Below are positions 50,895 through 59,818 of a stretch of 64,000 nt of DNA, in pieces. The stretch's first letter is position 1. The number at the start of each line of letters is the position of its first letter. This DNA is from Haliscomenobacter sp041740695 (lineage in GTDB: Bacteria; Bacteroidota; Bacteroidia; Chitinophagales; Saprospiraceae), in the NCBI RefSeq assembly GCF_041740695.1, contig NZ_JBGSLK010000108.1, forward strand, positions 1-64,000, read 5' to 3'. The notes under the pieces were generated by a model that was not told the DNA's origin, made no database searches, and saw only the letters and a program-made list of their open reading frames with translations. A program made the position numbers and the translations under genes.

Positions 50895-51242
50895 GTGAAA
50901 TTGCGATTCAACAACCCATTCGTGCCAAAAACAAGCTTACAGCAATTGGCAGAAACCTTGGGCAACGCCCGTTTGCGCTATTCCACTGAGGGTCGAGGCG
51001 GCACCGTTTTTTTTGAAAGCAATGAGACCAAATTCGACATGTGGTGGGAATTTGGTGGAGGTGACGCCTTGGCAATCATTGACATCCCCTCGGAGCAACA
51101 GTGGGTGGCAAGAACCAAATTACCCCTAGAGAAAAGATCCACCATTCTGGATTACATTGGGCAGCAGGTCATTCGGGATCAGGCTTCAGGTAAAGGGACT
51201 TATGAACTCAGCGAAAATTATTTGACCGTATATCAATCATGA
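50895..51242 (+). CDS. Small protein of unknown function
   Basis: The 115-residue product starts with GTG. It is soluble, mixed alpha/beta, with an aromatic stretch FDMWWEFGGGDALAIID in the middle. No family or catalytic motif is recognised. It lies alone, with a palindromic element upstream and a dispersed repeat (51267-51306) downstream. Codon usage looks normal and there are no overlapping stronger ORFs, so I consider it probably real. Confidence 0.55.
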   Translation: MKLRFNNPFVPKTSLQQLAETLGNARLRYSTEGRGGTVFFESNETKFDMWWEFGGGDALAIIDIPSEQQWVARTKLPLEKRSTILDYIGQQVIRDQASGKGTYELSENYLTVYQS

Positions 51243-51266
51243 AATTTTACTTTTGCTAAAACACTT

Positions 51267-51306
51267 AGTAGTGGGGCAAAATGAGCACTTATTTTTTTAT
51301 CGCCCC
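51267..51306. repeat. Second copy of the dispersed GGGGCAAAA...CGCCCC element
   Basis: 51275-51306 matches 32546-32577 at 30 of 32 positions, and 51267-51281 matches 32456-32470 exactly. The ends GGGGC and GCCCC are complementary, so the unit can fold on itself. It precedes the tandem ABC ATPase gene. Confidence 0.8.
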
Positions 51307-51363
51307 TTATGAACATTTTGGGATCTTTGTACCTTCGTGGCTAAATTATTTTAACAGGTATCA

Positions 51364-52719
51364 ATGTCGCTCATAACTGTAGCTGGATTACCCATTGGTG
51401 ATCAGGTGCTCAATTTTGAACTAAAGGCTCAGCACCTTTACGAAATCACTGGCCCCAATGGCAGCGGTAAATCCTATTTGGCCCGCGTCCTCTGCGGCAA
51501 AGTATTCAACAAAAACAACATTTCCCGCCAGCTCAGCTTGACCGAAATCTCCTACACCGATTTTACTGCCGATGGCTCGGTGTTTCAATATTCCAGCTCT
51601 TATTATCAGGAACGTTACCAGAGTGGAGCAAAGTTGGAGTCGATCAAAGTCATTGATTTTCTCAAACTCCAACAGGCTGACCCGGCTACCGTTGATTTCG
51701 CCCAAATCATTCTGCCCGCCAAGTTATTGGATCGGGAAATGATTGAATTGTCAAGCGGGGAAACCCGCAAGGTACTCATCGCGAAAACCTTGCTTAAACC
51801 CGCCCAAATTTACATCCTCGATAACCCCTTCACCGGATTGGATGCGCAGTCGACCGCTGATTTATCAGACTTTTTGCGGCATTTTCACGAGCGCAGTGGC
51901 TGTTGTTTGTTAATCCTGACTGTAAAACCCCATTTTACCCAGGATGCAGCAGTGGAGTGTATTTATTTAATGCCTTTTACCAGGCGGAGTGGTGTCATGC
52001 CAGACTTACTGCAATTGCCTCAATTTGACAGCCCTGCTGCCCCCTTTGAACGCGTTTTTGACATCCGCCAGGGACAAATCCAGGCAGGTGGGAAACAATT
52101 GCTCCGCGAAGTGAACTGGTGTATTCGCAAAGGGGAAAAGTGGTTGTTGCAAGGCCCGAATGGTTCGGGCAAAACGACCCTGACCAGTTTGATGTACGCC
52201 GACAATCCGAGTGCATATGCGCAGGATTTGATTATTTTTGACAAAAAACGGGGTTCGGGTGAAAGCATCTGGCAAATCAAAGCCCGCATCGGCTTTGTGT
52301 CCCCCGAAATCCAAAATTACTGGCCACAAAGCGCCAAGGTATTGGATGTGGTACAATCGGGCTTGAGCGGCACCCAGATTTTGGTGCGCCGCATTACGTC
52401 AGCGGAGAAAATCCACCTTAATGCTTTATTAGAAGCCTTGGGTTTAGCTATTTTTGCCCAGACACCACTGGGGCAATTGTCTTCAGGTGAAAAAAAGCTG
52501 GTGATGATTGCCCGGGCCCTGGCGCTCAACCCCCCAGTCCTGATTTTGGACGAGCCTTTTCAGGGTTTGGATGCCGAAAGAACCGCTCTCGTACAAGCCC
52601 TATTCAGCCAATTGGCGGACACTGAGCGAACAATTTTGCAGATCGCGCACGAGGAGTCAGAGATTTTGGAATGCATTCAGAAACGGGCTTGGATTGAAGG
52701 TGGACGATTGAAAATCTAA
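51364..52719 (+). CDS. Tandem ABC ATPase, ModF-like
   Basis: The 451-residue protein contains two complete ABC nucleotide-binding domains and no membrane segment. Domain 1 (about 1-215) has Walker A GPNGSGKS, signature LSSGETRKVL and Walker B IYILDNPFTGLD, with Asn replacing the catalytic Glu. Domain 2 (about 225-451) has GPNGSGKT, LSSGEKKLVM and VLILDEPFQGLD with the normal Glu. Size and layout match ModF-type proteins, linked to molybdate uptake in enterobacteria without clear function. No molybdate permease gene is adjacent. Confidence 0.9.
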   Translation: MSLITVAGLPIGDQVLNFELKAQHLYEITGPNGSGKSYLARVLCGKVFNKNNISRQLSLTEISYTDFTADGSVFQYSSSYYQERYQSGAKLESIKVIDFLKLQQADPATVDFAQIILPAKLLDREMIELSSGETRKVLIAKTLLKPAQIYILDNPFTGLDAQSTADLSDFLRHFHERSGCCLLILTVKPHFTQDAAVECIYLMPFTRRSGVMPDLLQLPQFDSPAAPFERVFDIRQGQIQAGGKQLLREVNWCIRKGEKWLLQGPNGSGKTTLTSLMYADNPSAYAQDLIIFDKKRGSGESIWQIKARIGFVSPEIQNYWPQSAKVLDVVQSGLSGTQILVRRITSAEKIHLNALLEALGLAIFAQTPLGQLSSGEKKLVMIARALALNPPVLILDEPFQGLDAERTALVQALFSQLADTERTILQIAHEESEILECIQKRAWIEGGRLKI

Positions 52720-52803
52720 GTTTTGCATCGGGTTATTCAATGTAGCACAGACACACTACCAAATAATATAGATCAACAGGCTAGTAAATATAGACAAGCT
52801 TGT

Positions 52804-52856
52804 TACATTTGGGGATTAAAGGGTTTGCTTTCATTGCCTACTTCCTGCAATGAAAG
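52804..52856 (+). promoter_or_regulatory. Candidate promoter box and leader hairpin before the desaturase gene
   Basis: TACATTTG (52804-52811) matches the -7 consensus, without a convincing -33. It is followed in the presumed 5' leader by a 10-bp hairpin (52828-52837 and 52847-52856, CTTTCATTGC / GCAATGAAAG). The leader to the ATG at 52910 would be about 95 bases. Confidence 0.4.
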
Positions 52857-52909
52857 ACTTGTTGAACTGAAAGTTCCCTGCGATTTCGAAACAAAAAACA
52901 CTATTAAAT

Positions 52910-54019
52910 ATGTCAACCACTTCTGTCGATAACAACGCGGCATTCAAAAAGGTTTTATTTGAAAGGCTGAATTATTTTTTTGAAAAAAATCAGCTTTCTA
53001 AAAAAGGCAACTGGGAAATGACCCTAAAAGTTGTTTTTGCATTGGCTTGGTGGATAGGAAGTTACGTGTTGTGGTTTGCGTATAGCTGGAACTACACACA
53101 GTTCTTTTTCCTGTATTTATTGCAGGGGTTGGGGCAAATTTTTATGTTTTTGAACATCGCCCACGATGCCAACCACAACTCCATCTCTAACAAAAAAATC
53201 ATCAATAAAACCCTCAGTTATGTGCTGGACGCCTGTGGCATCAGCTCCTACATGTGGCGCATCATGCACAATAAAGGGCATCATGCCGTAATGAACGTTT
53301 ATGGAGACGATGAGGGAATTTTTGCCCATGGCATTTTTCGCTTCTCTCCTCATGCGGAGTGGAAATGGATGCACCAGTTCCAACACCTTTACGTTTTTCT
53401 CATGTACGGGATTACCACCCTCGATTTCCTTTTTGTGAAGGACTTTGAATACCTGTTTTTCAAAAACAACAAGCACATCGAAAACGTAAAACATCCCTTG
53501 AAAGAATGGATTACGATCATCGGGAGTAAAATTCTTTACCTCGTTTATATGATTGCAATTCCCGTCATGGTGCTCGGTTTTTCTTTTTGGCAAGTTATGC
53601 TTGCGTTTGTGGTCACTCACCTCATTATGGGGTTGGCAGCGGCTTGGATCATTCAGACTGCGCACCTACTTGACATCAACGAGTTTCCTGAAACACGCCA
53701 TGACCTGGATTTTGCTGACCATATTTTTGCTACCACCACAGATTATGCAACCCGCAGTCGCATTGCAAATTTTATTTGTGGAGGCTTGAATCACCACGTG
53801 GTCCATCACATCTTTCCCCAAGTTGCACATACCCACTATCCCAAATTGACGAAAATAGTCCGGGAAACCGCGGCTGAATTTGGAGTAGAATACCGCGAAA
53901 ACCGCTATATGTATCAGGCAATGGCCCATCACCTCAAGCTGCTCAGGCTATTGGGTAAACCGCCGGTAGCAGTGACTTCCCAAAACTTAGCTAAAGACAG
54001 TAATGCATCTGTCTCTTAG
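52910..54019 (+). CDS. Membrane fatty-acid desaturase
   Basis: The 369-residue protein has four or more membrane helices and the three histidine boxes of di-iron membrane desaturases: HDANH (residues 85-89), HNKGHH (120-125) and NHHVVHH (294-300). The spacing and the Asn/Gln-type third box are like acyl-lipid or acyl-CoA front-end and linoleoyl-type desaturases. It introduces a double bond (or, in some relatives, a triple bond or hydroxyl) in an acyl chain. The acyl-AMP ligase/carrier/reductase gene follows 78 bp downstream, so the substrate may be free, lipid-bound or carrier-bound acyl chains of that pathway. Confidence 0.93.
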   Translation: MSTTSVDNNAAFKKVLFERLNYFFEKNQLSKKGNWEMTLKVVFALAWWIGSYVLWFAYSWNYTQFFFLYLLQGLGQIFMFLNIAHDANHNSISNKKIINKTLSYVLDACGISSYMWRIMHNKGHHAVMNVYGDDEGIFAHGIFRFSPHAEWKWMHQFQHLYVFLMYGITTLDFLFVKDFEYLFFKNNKHIENVKHPLKEWITIIGSKILYLVYMIAIPVMVLGFSFWQVMLAFVVTHLIMGLAAAWIIQTAHLLDINEFPETRHDLDFADHIFATTTDYATRSRIANFICGGLNHHVVHHIFPQVAHTHYPKLTKIVRETAAEFGVEYRENRYMYQAMAHHLKLLRLLGKPPVAVTSQNLAKDSNASVS

Positions 54020-54097
54020 GGGCAATGGCCCACTACTTATTGAATGAAAGAAAACAATTCGAACAACCAATTGACAATAAACGCATAAGCCTTGCCT

Positions 54098-57000
54098 ATG
54101 AATTCTATTTTTGAAAGACTTGATTTCTGGGTGGATCAACAACCGGACAAGCTCCTCTTTTCATTCCTCGATATTTCTGGCAATCAAACAGAGAAATACA
54201 CGTATAGTGAATTTATCTATCGCACCAACGCAATTGCGAGTAATTTGTACAATGAGCATAACTTTCCTGTAGGAAGCCGCATCTTACTGGCGTACCCACC
54301 GGGATTAGAGATGATTTGTGCTTTTTTTGCTTGCGCACGCCTGGGGTTGATTCCGGTGCCTGCCTATCCACCCACCTCACACGGATTTGAGTCATCGCTC
54401 AATAAAATGACCTACATTGCCAAGGATTGCCAAGCTAAGGCCATCCTGACCAGTCGGGATTATTATTGGTCGGTCAAGCTCAATCTATCTCGCACCAATA
54501 TCGCGGAATCATTTTTTAGCACGAGCTACATCTCTAAACTCAGCTGGATCAACACCGAAGATTTCAGAGACGTCAACAAAAACGGATTCAAGGAAGGGCA
54601 TTCTGATGTGTTGTTTTTACAATACACCTCTGGTTCAACCAGTGAACCCAAAGGGGTGATGGTGTCTCACCAGAACATCTTGCACAACTGCGATCTAGCC
54701 ACCGAATTCGTCCCAGTTGGAGTGAGTTGGTTGCCCCAGTATCACGACATGGGTTTGATCGGTTACTATATTTACATTGCTTTAAAGGGAGGAACCACCT
54801 ATGGCTTTTCTCCTCTTGACTTTATACAGCGCCCGGCTTTGTGGTTGGAAACCATCACCAAATACAAAGCAACCCACTCTTCGGCGCCCAATTTTGCTTT
54901 CGAATATTGCTTGCAAGCTGGAAAAATTTCGGAGCAAACGCTGGAAAAAATTGACTTGAGCTCACTCGAATACCTGATGACCGCCGCTGAGCCAGTCATT
55001 CCGGCTACATACACGCGGTTTTTGAAGTTTTTTGAACCCTTTGGGCTCAAACCAGAATCAATCTTCGCTGCCTTTGGTTTGGCAGAGAATACCTTAGCGG
55101 TGACCAATTATGGTCGAACTTATGTATCGGTGGATTCGGTTGCTTTTAAACAAAACAAACTGAAGTTGTTGCCGGTATTGTCTGAGCCGGATGCTGGAAC
55201 CAATATCATGAACTGTGGAGCAGCACTGGGGGATATCATCGTGAGAATTGTGGACCCCCAAACTCGACATGCACTCAAGGAAGGACAGATTGGGGAGGTT
55301 TGGCTAAGTGGAAAAAGCAAATGTCTGGGGTATTGGGACAAACCAGAAATGACCAAAAAAATCTTTCAGGCTTCAATTGTTGGTGAAAACCAAAACGCCA
55401 ACAATTACCTGCGTACAGGAGACATTGGCTTTTTGTACCAGGATGAACTCTACATCTGTGGCCGAGAAAAAGACATGATCATCATCCGGGGGCTCAATTA
55501 CTTTCCGCAGGATATTGAAAAAATTGTAGAACAAACGGCCACGCCACACGTGCGCCACGGATTTTCTGCCGCCTTTGATGTTTTTGAGGGAGAAGAAAAA
55601 CTCGTGGTAGTAGTTGGGGTCAAAAACCCTAAATCCCTGCCGGATCCACTTCCCATCGTCAATGCGATCCGCAAGGGCTTGAATGTACAAACCCATATTA
55701 TTGCCTTTGTCTCCGCCAGGGAAATACCCAAAACCAGCTCGGGCAAAATCATGCGGCACAAAGCCAAAGAGTTATGGGAGGCGGGGCAGTTCAATGTGCT
55801 TGAGCAGTTCTCTGGCGCGGCAGCAGTTGAACATTTCCATGAGGAATGCAAAGGCCCGGTTTCGCCCTTGGACGATCTTAAACAGAAGTACGGATTTACA
55901 GGAGAAGAAACCTACACCTTGGGTAAGGCTGGTCTTGAATCAATCGACCTGGCCGTTTTGATGCACGACATCAAGGAACTGCTCAAAGAAAAAGGTGCGG
56001 ATGCGCTCTCAAAACAAATTGACCTGCGCTTAATTCAGGAGATTTCCATTTCCGAATTGTTTGACCTGGTTGCACAATTTGAATCCGCATCGGCACTGGC
56101 AATTCTGCGCTTGAAAAAAATGATTGACACGCTGCAGAAGGAGCATACCGAAATGGAGCAAAAAATCATGTTGAGCGATGTCCATTTGTCGTTTGATCCA
56201 GAAGTACCAACCTATCCCGTAGAGCACCGTGCGACTGATGTGTTGCTTACCGGGGGTACGGGCTTCTTTGGCCCTTTCATTCTAAGAAGTATCCTGGAGC
56301 AAACCGAGCAAAGGGTGTACGTTTTGGTCCGGGCCTCCAGTGAAGAGCAGGGTATGGAACGCTTATTGGCCGCCATGGATGCCGTAGAGCCGATGAACGC
56401 CCAATTGGAGACGGCCTTCAGAGAGCGGGTTATTCCTGTATGTGGCGATTTAGGTCAACAACAACTCGGCTTAAGTCGGGACAAATGGGAGTTTTTGGCG
56501 AACAATGTTCAGGAAATTTACAACAATGGCGCTACCGTAAACTATCTATTCAATTACGATCGGATGCGCAACGTCAACGTGGTTGGCACCAACGAAATCC
56601 TCAAACTCGCTTTCCATGGGAACCCCAAGGTTTTTAATCACATCTCCACCACCTTTATCTTTGGATGGGCGGTCAAAGATGTGCTTTATGAATCGACCAC
56701 CAACGACAACATCAATCTCCTCGATTTCGGCTATAGCCAAACCAAATGGGTATCGGAAGAAATCGTGAAGGATGCCCTGAGCCGTGGACTCCACGGCCGT
56801 ATTTTCCGTCCGGCCCTGATTACACCGTCCATCCACGGAGGAGGCCACAACTTTGACATCTCCATTCGCCTGATCGCGTTTATGTTCAATTACAACATCG
56901 GCGTAGATGCTCAAAATCAGGTCAGTTTTTCTCCGGCGGATCGAGCTGCCCACAACATCGTGGCTGCCTCCAACATGCCGGATACCGTCAATCAGACTTT

Positions 57001-57373
57001 TCACGTCGTTCGAGATGTCTATTCCAACATGCGCGACATTACGGACATCATCACTGAACTTACGGGCAGAGAGTTTGTGATCTACCCACTCAAGGAATTT
57101 GTCCCAGTGATCCTTGAACGTTGTACCAAAGACGACTTGCTTTTCCCATTGCTTGACTTTTTGGTGCGCTCAGTGGAGAACATTTCGGCAATGGAGTTCA
57201 AACTCTACGACAGCAGCAACTTCCAGGCTGCACGAAATGCCTCTCCAGTAGGTTGGCCAGATCCAACGCTGAAAGAGACGGTAAGAGGGATTCTGCTGTT
57301 TTTGAAAAAGAATAAAATCATCGACTTTGAATTTGTGCCAACGGAGCAACATGTTGGTTATTCACAACAATAA
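54098..57373 (+). CDS. Fatty acyl-AMP ligase / acyl carrier / thioester reductase fusion
   Basis: From the ATG at 54098 the protein has 1091 residues. An adenylation domain of fatty acyl-AMP-ligase type (about 1-570) includes FLQYTSGSTSEPKGVMVSHQ, then TAAEPVIPATYTRF, YLRTGDIGFLYQDELYICGR and the Lys in PKTSSGKIMRHKA. A carrier-protein-like segment (about 585-690) has GLESIDLA, whose Ser near 614 would carry phosphopantetheine. A C-terminal NAD(P)-dependent thioester-reductase SDR domain (about 705-1080) has VLLTGGTGFFGPFI and YSQTKW (Tyr/Lys near 878). One enzyme could activate, tether and reductively release a fatty acyl chain as aldehyde or alcohol. It lies between a desaturase and an MFS exporter-like gene. 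The TTG six bases upstream is a less likely start. Confidence 0.92.
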   Translation: MNSIFERLDFWVDQQPDKLLFSFLDISGNQTEKYTYSEFIYRTNAIASNLYNEHNFPVGSRILLAYPPGLEMICAFFACARLGLIPVPAYPPTSHGFESSLNKMTYIAKDCQAKAILTSRDYYWSVKLNLSRTNIAESFFSTSYISKLSWINTEDFRDVNKNGFKEGHSDVLFLQYTSGSTSEPKGVMVSHQNILHNCDLATEFVPVGVSWLPQYHDMGLIGYYIYIALKGGTTYGFSPLDFIQRPALWLETITKYKATHSSAPNFAFEYCLQAGKISEQTLEKIDLSSLEYLMTAAEPVIPATYTRFLKFFEPFGLKPESIFAAFGLAENTLAVTNYGRTYVSVDSVAFKQNKLKLLPVLSEPDAGTNIMNCGAALGDIIVRIVDPQTRHALKEGQIGEVWLSGKSKCLGYWDKPEMTKKIFQASIVGENQNANNYLRTGDIGFLYQDELYICGREKDMIIIRGLNYFPQDIEKIVEQTATPHVRHGFSAAFDVFEGEEKLVVVVGVKNPKSLPDPLPIVNAIRKGLNVQTHIIAFVSAREIPKTSSGKIMRHKAKELWEAGQFNVLEQFSGAAAVEHFHEECKGPVSPLDDLKQKYGFTGEETYTLGKAGLESIDLAVLMHDIKELLKEKGADALSKQIDLRLIQEISISELFDLVAQFESASALAILRLKKMIDTLQKEHTEMEQKIMLSDVHLSFDPEVPTYPVEHRATDVLLTGGTGFFGPFILRSILEQTEQRVYVLVRASSEEQGMERLLAAMDAVEPMNAQLETAFRERVIPVCGDLGQQQLGLSRDKWEFLANNVQEIYNNGATVNYLFNYDRMRNVNVVGTNEILKLAFHGNPKVFNHISTTFIFGWAVKDVLYESTTNDNINLLDFGYSQTKWVSEEIVKDALSRGLHGRIFRPALITPSIHGGGHNFDISIRLIAFMFNYNIGVDAQNQVSFSPADRAAHNIVAASNMPDTVNQTFHVVRDVYSNMRDITDIITELTGREFVIYPLKEFVPVILERCTKDDLLFPLLDFLVRSVENISAMEFKLYDSSNFQAARNASPVGWPDPTLKETVRGILLFLKKNKIIDFEFVPTEQHVGYSQQ

Positions 57374-57380
57374 GCCTTTG

Positions 57381-57428
57381 CCAGTAAATGCTTGATCAGA
57401 TTCCAAAAGCCGATCGGGCATTTACTGG
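57381..57428. promoter_or_regulatory. 11-bp inverted repeat between ligase and MFS genes
   Basis: CCAGTAAATGC (57381-57391) and GCATTTACTGG (57418-57428) are perfectly complementary with 26 bases between. It begins 8 bases after the ligase/reductase stop codon and ends 32 bases before the MFS ATG. It could attenuate expression or process the mRNA between the two genes, or serve as a regulator-binding dyad. Confidence 0.5.
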
Positions 57429-57460
57429 ACAAACCCAAAAGAGCCACTAACCGCCCAGTC

Positions 57461-58681
57461 ATGTCTAAAAACACCAACAGCATTTTTCAGCTTGCCGTGA
57501 TTGTGAGCGCCCTCGGTTTTTTTGTGGATGTTTACGATTTGTTGTTGTTTGCCATCATCCGCAAACCCAGTTTGGCTGATATGGGACTTAGCCCCGATCA
57601 AGTGTTGATTCAAGGTGAATTCATCATCAGTGTACAAATGATTGGTTTGTTGCTGGGTGGTATTTTATTTGGCATCATCGGCGACAAAAAAGGGCGTTTG
57701 AGCGTTTTGTTCGGCTCTATTTTGTTGTATTCAATTGCCAACATCCTCAATGGTATGGTGGTGAACGTAGAGCAATACGCCATCTTGCGCTTCATTGCCG
57801 GGGTAGGACTGGCTGGCGAATTAGGTGCTGGCGTAACCCTGGTGAGTGAATTATTGCCCAAGGAAAAAAGAAGTATGGCCACCGGCTTTATCGCCGGGTT
57901 TGGGATTTTCGGGGTGGTTTTTGCCTTTCTATTGAGCCGCTACTTTGATTGGCGAACCTGTTATTACATTGGTGGTGCTTTAGGAATTGGACTCTTGCTC
58001 ATGCGGGTGAGTGTGCGAGAAAGTAGTTTGTTCCACCAGGTCAAACAAAGTACAGCGCAGAGGGGAAATTTTTTGATGTTTTTTACCAACAAAAAACGCT
58101 TCATCAAATACCTGCAATGCGTCCTCATTGGTTTGCCGGTATGGTACATCATTGGCGTATTGGTGACTTTTGCTGATCAATTCGGACAAGCCTTCAACAT
58201 CAGTGGGGTTGACCCAGCCACGGCGATTGTTTGTTTGTACTTGGGTGTTGCCCTAGGCGACTTTTCGGTAGGCTGGTTGAGCGAACGGTTAAAAAGCCGC
58301 AAAAGAACCTACTTCATTTTTGTAGGCATAACGCTGGTATTTTGTACCCTTTATTTTCTGCAAAATGGCAATAGCCCCAGTGTTTTTTATGCCCTCTGCT
58401 GGGGCATGGGTTTTGGTGCAGGATTCAACGTGGTGTACATCACCATGGGCGTAGAGCAGTTTGGTACCAATCTACGGGCTTCCGCAGCCATTAGTATTCC
58501 CAACATGGTGCGAGGGGCTCTGCCCTTGATTATCTGGATGTTTAAGGGCTTGCGCAGCAGCACAAATAATTATATTACAGGGGCTTGGCTAACGGGTGTA
58601 ATTTTGTTTTTGTTTGCGATTGCCGCGGCCTGGTTTATGGAAGAAACGTATGGAAAAGATTTGGATTTTGTAGAGGAGTAA
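57461..58681 (+). CDS. MFS transporter
   Basis: The ATG at 57461 gives 406 residues with twelve predicted membrane helices. The MFS signature loop between helices 2 and 3 is GIIGDKKGRLSVLFG, and VYDLLLFAI occurs in the first helix, as in metabolite:H+ symporter and related MFS groups. The transported compound is unknown. Position directly after the acyl-ligase/reductase suggests export of its product or uptake of a precursor. The 23 codons upstream that also remain open include the inverted repeat and are not MFS-like. Confidence 0.9.
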   Translation: MSKNTNSIFQLAVIVSALGFFVDVYDLLLFAIIRKPSLADMGLSPDQVLIQGEFIISVQMIGLLLGGILFGIIGDKKGRLSVLFGSILLYSIANILNGMVVNVEQYAILRFIAGVGLAGELGAGVTLVSELLPKEKRSMATGFIAGFGIFGVVFAFLLSRYFDWRTCYYIGGALGIGLLLMRVSVRESSLFHQVKQSTAQRGNFLMFFTNKKRFIKYLQCVLIGLPVWYIIGVLVTFADQFGQAFNISGVDPATAIVCLYLGVALGDFSVGWLSERLKSRKRTYFIFVGITLVFCTLYFLQNGNSPSVFYALCWGMGFGAGFNVVYITMGVEQFGTNLRASAAISIPNMVRGALPLIIWMFKGLRSSTNNYITGAWLTGVILFLFAIAAAWFMEETYGKDLDFVEE

Positions 58682-59079
58682 AATTACACAAGGTCATACT
58701 AAGGTCGCCTATTTTACTTTTTTTGAAAAATTCAGCTACTGTGTTTCATTTTACCGAATGAATGTCTACATTTGCATTGTAATAGAATTATGCTGTTAAA
58801 TACTTTTGACTCCCTTTCTGAAAGTTCAACTCCCTTTATTTTTCAATTTAACTACCAAGTACCCTCTGTAATGCTTGATTTGTAGTGCTTTAGCACTTCA
58901 AGTTCTACCACTGCGCTAACTTTTCGGTTTTGCATCTGTGACTAGGTTAATTCCTCAGTCTTCAGAGTAGTATTTTCTTTACTATAAAAAACTTGATTGT
59001 TGTTTATAGATGGAAGAGGTTTGTCCTGTTCTAGTCTATAGTACTGGTAATTAATGACTTTGTAAATCAAAATGTTCTC
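58682..59079. other. Intergenic region with a promoter box and a 31-codon ORF
   Basis: TACATTTG at 58767-58774 fits the Bacteroidota -7 box, with an imperfect TTTC 19 bp upstream. An ATG at 58790 opens 31 codons to a TAG at 58885, too short and unremarkable to call a gene. The rest is AT-rich with no feature. The box may start a long leader for the anchor-E/adhesin operon. Confidence 0.4.
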
Positions 59080-59763
59080 ATGAAAAAAAATTACGACTTG
59101 CTCCACACCGGAAGCGGGATGCTAAAGTATTGCCCTAAAGCAATAACAAGACTTTGGGAGAATTCGCCGCACCACCAGAAAATGCCGAAGGGCACTTTGT
59201 TGTACTTCGCCTTACCGCTTGTAACACTCTTTTTGTGGACAGATTTTGTCCAAAACAGTGTGGATACTACAGCCAACCGCATCATCGCCACTGTAGAATC
59301 TTGCAACGAGGTCACTTTCCTCAACAACAGTCAGCCCACAACCTTGAGCTTGCCCAAATTCGACCCAGCACTGGGCACTTTGCGCAGCGTGGAAATCATG
59401 ACCGAGTGCATGATCATGGCTGATGTAGCAGAAAAGGAAGTGAAGGGAAACAATTATGCCCTGCTATTGAATGTGGATTTGACGGCCGAATTGCCCAATC
59501 AGGCGCCCAAGGTACATCAATCCAGCGCCAAGTTTAGCAAAACCGTGCGGGATGAAGGCATGCAGCAAAACGGCTTTACCGAAACATTCAAAGACGCCAA
59601 ACAAAATACCGAGCTGATTACCACGAACCTGGCAGCCTTCACTGGCAGCGGTAACCTGAATATTCCATTGAGTGTAAATGGTTTGATCAATTTTAAAGAC
59701 GACGTTTCGACCATTACCTCAAATCTAAAAGCTAAGATCTGCATCAAGTACAATTACGACTAG
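59080..59763 (+). CDS. Choice-of-anchor E domain protein
   Basis: The 227-residue protein has an N-terminal signal or anchor (hydrophobic at about 39-58, GTLLYFALPLVTLFLWTDFV). The beta-rich part includes LPKFDPALGTLRSVEIMTEC, the recognisable start of the choice-of-anchor E domain, and ends in LKAKICIKYNYD. Proteins of this type are exported and carry varied C-terminal sorting signals; here none follows. It starts a probable operon with the giant adhesin gene 55 bp downstream. The signal peptide is unusually long, so the ATG may lie further inside. Confidence 0.72.
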   Translation: MKKNYDLLHTGSGMLKYCPKAITRLWENSPHHQKMPKGTLLYFALPLVTLFLWTDFVQNSVDTTANRIIATVESCNEVTFLNNSQPTTLSLPKFDPALGTLRSVEIMTECMIMADVAEKEVKGNNYALLLNVDLTAELPNQAPKVHQSSAKFSKTVRDEGMQQNGFTETFKDAKQNTELITTNLAAFTGSGNLNIPLSVNGLINFKDDVSTITSNLKAKICIKYNYD

Positions 59764-59818
59764 TACTTGATGTTTTTTTATTTTTTTTTTCCAGTATTGA
59801 ACACATCATAATCACTTT

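Noticed and set aside
51364..52719. Molybdate transport operon
   Set aside because: The tandem ATPase resembles ModF, but no modA, modB or modC gene is adjacent.
52723..52932. 69-codon open frame before the desaturase gene
   Set aside because: No homology, contains the leader hairpin and overlaps the desaturase start; more likely the untranslated leader.
58790..58885. 31-codon ORF after a -7-like box
   Set aside because: Too short, no ribosome-binding or conserved feature; kept only as a note in the intergenic entry.
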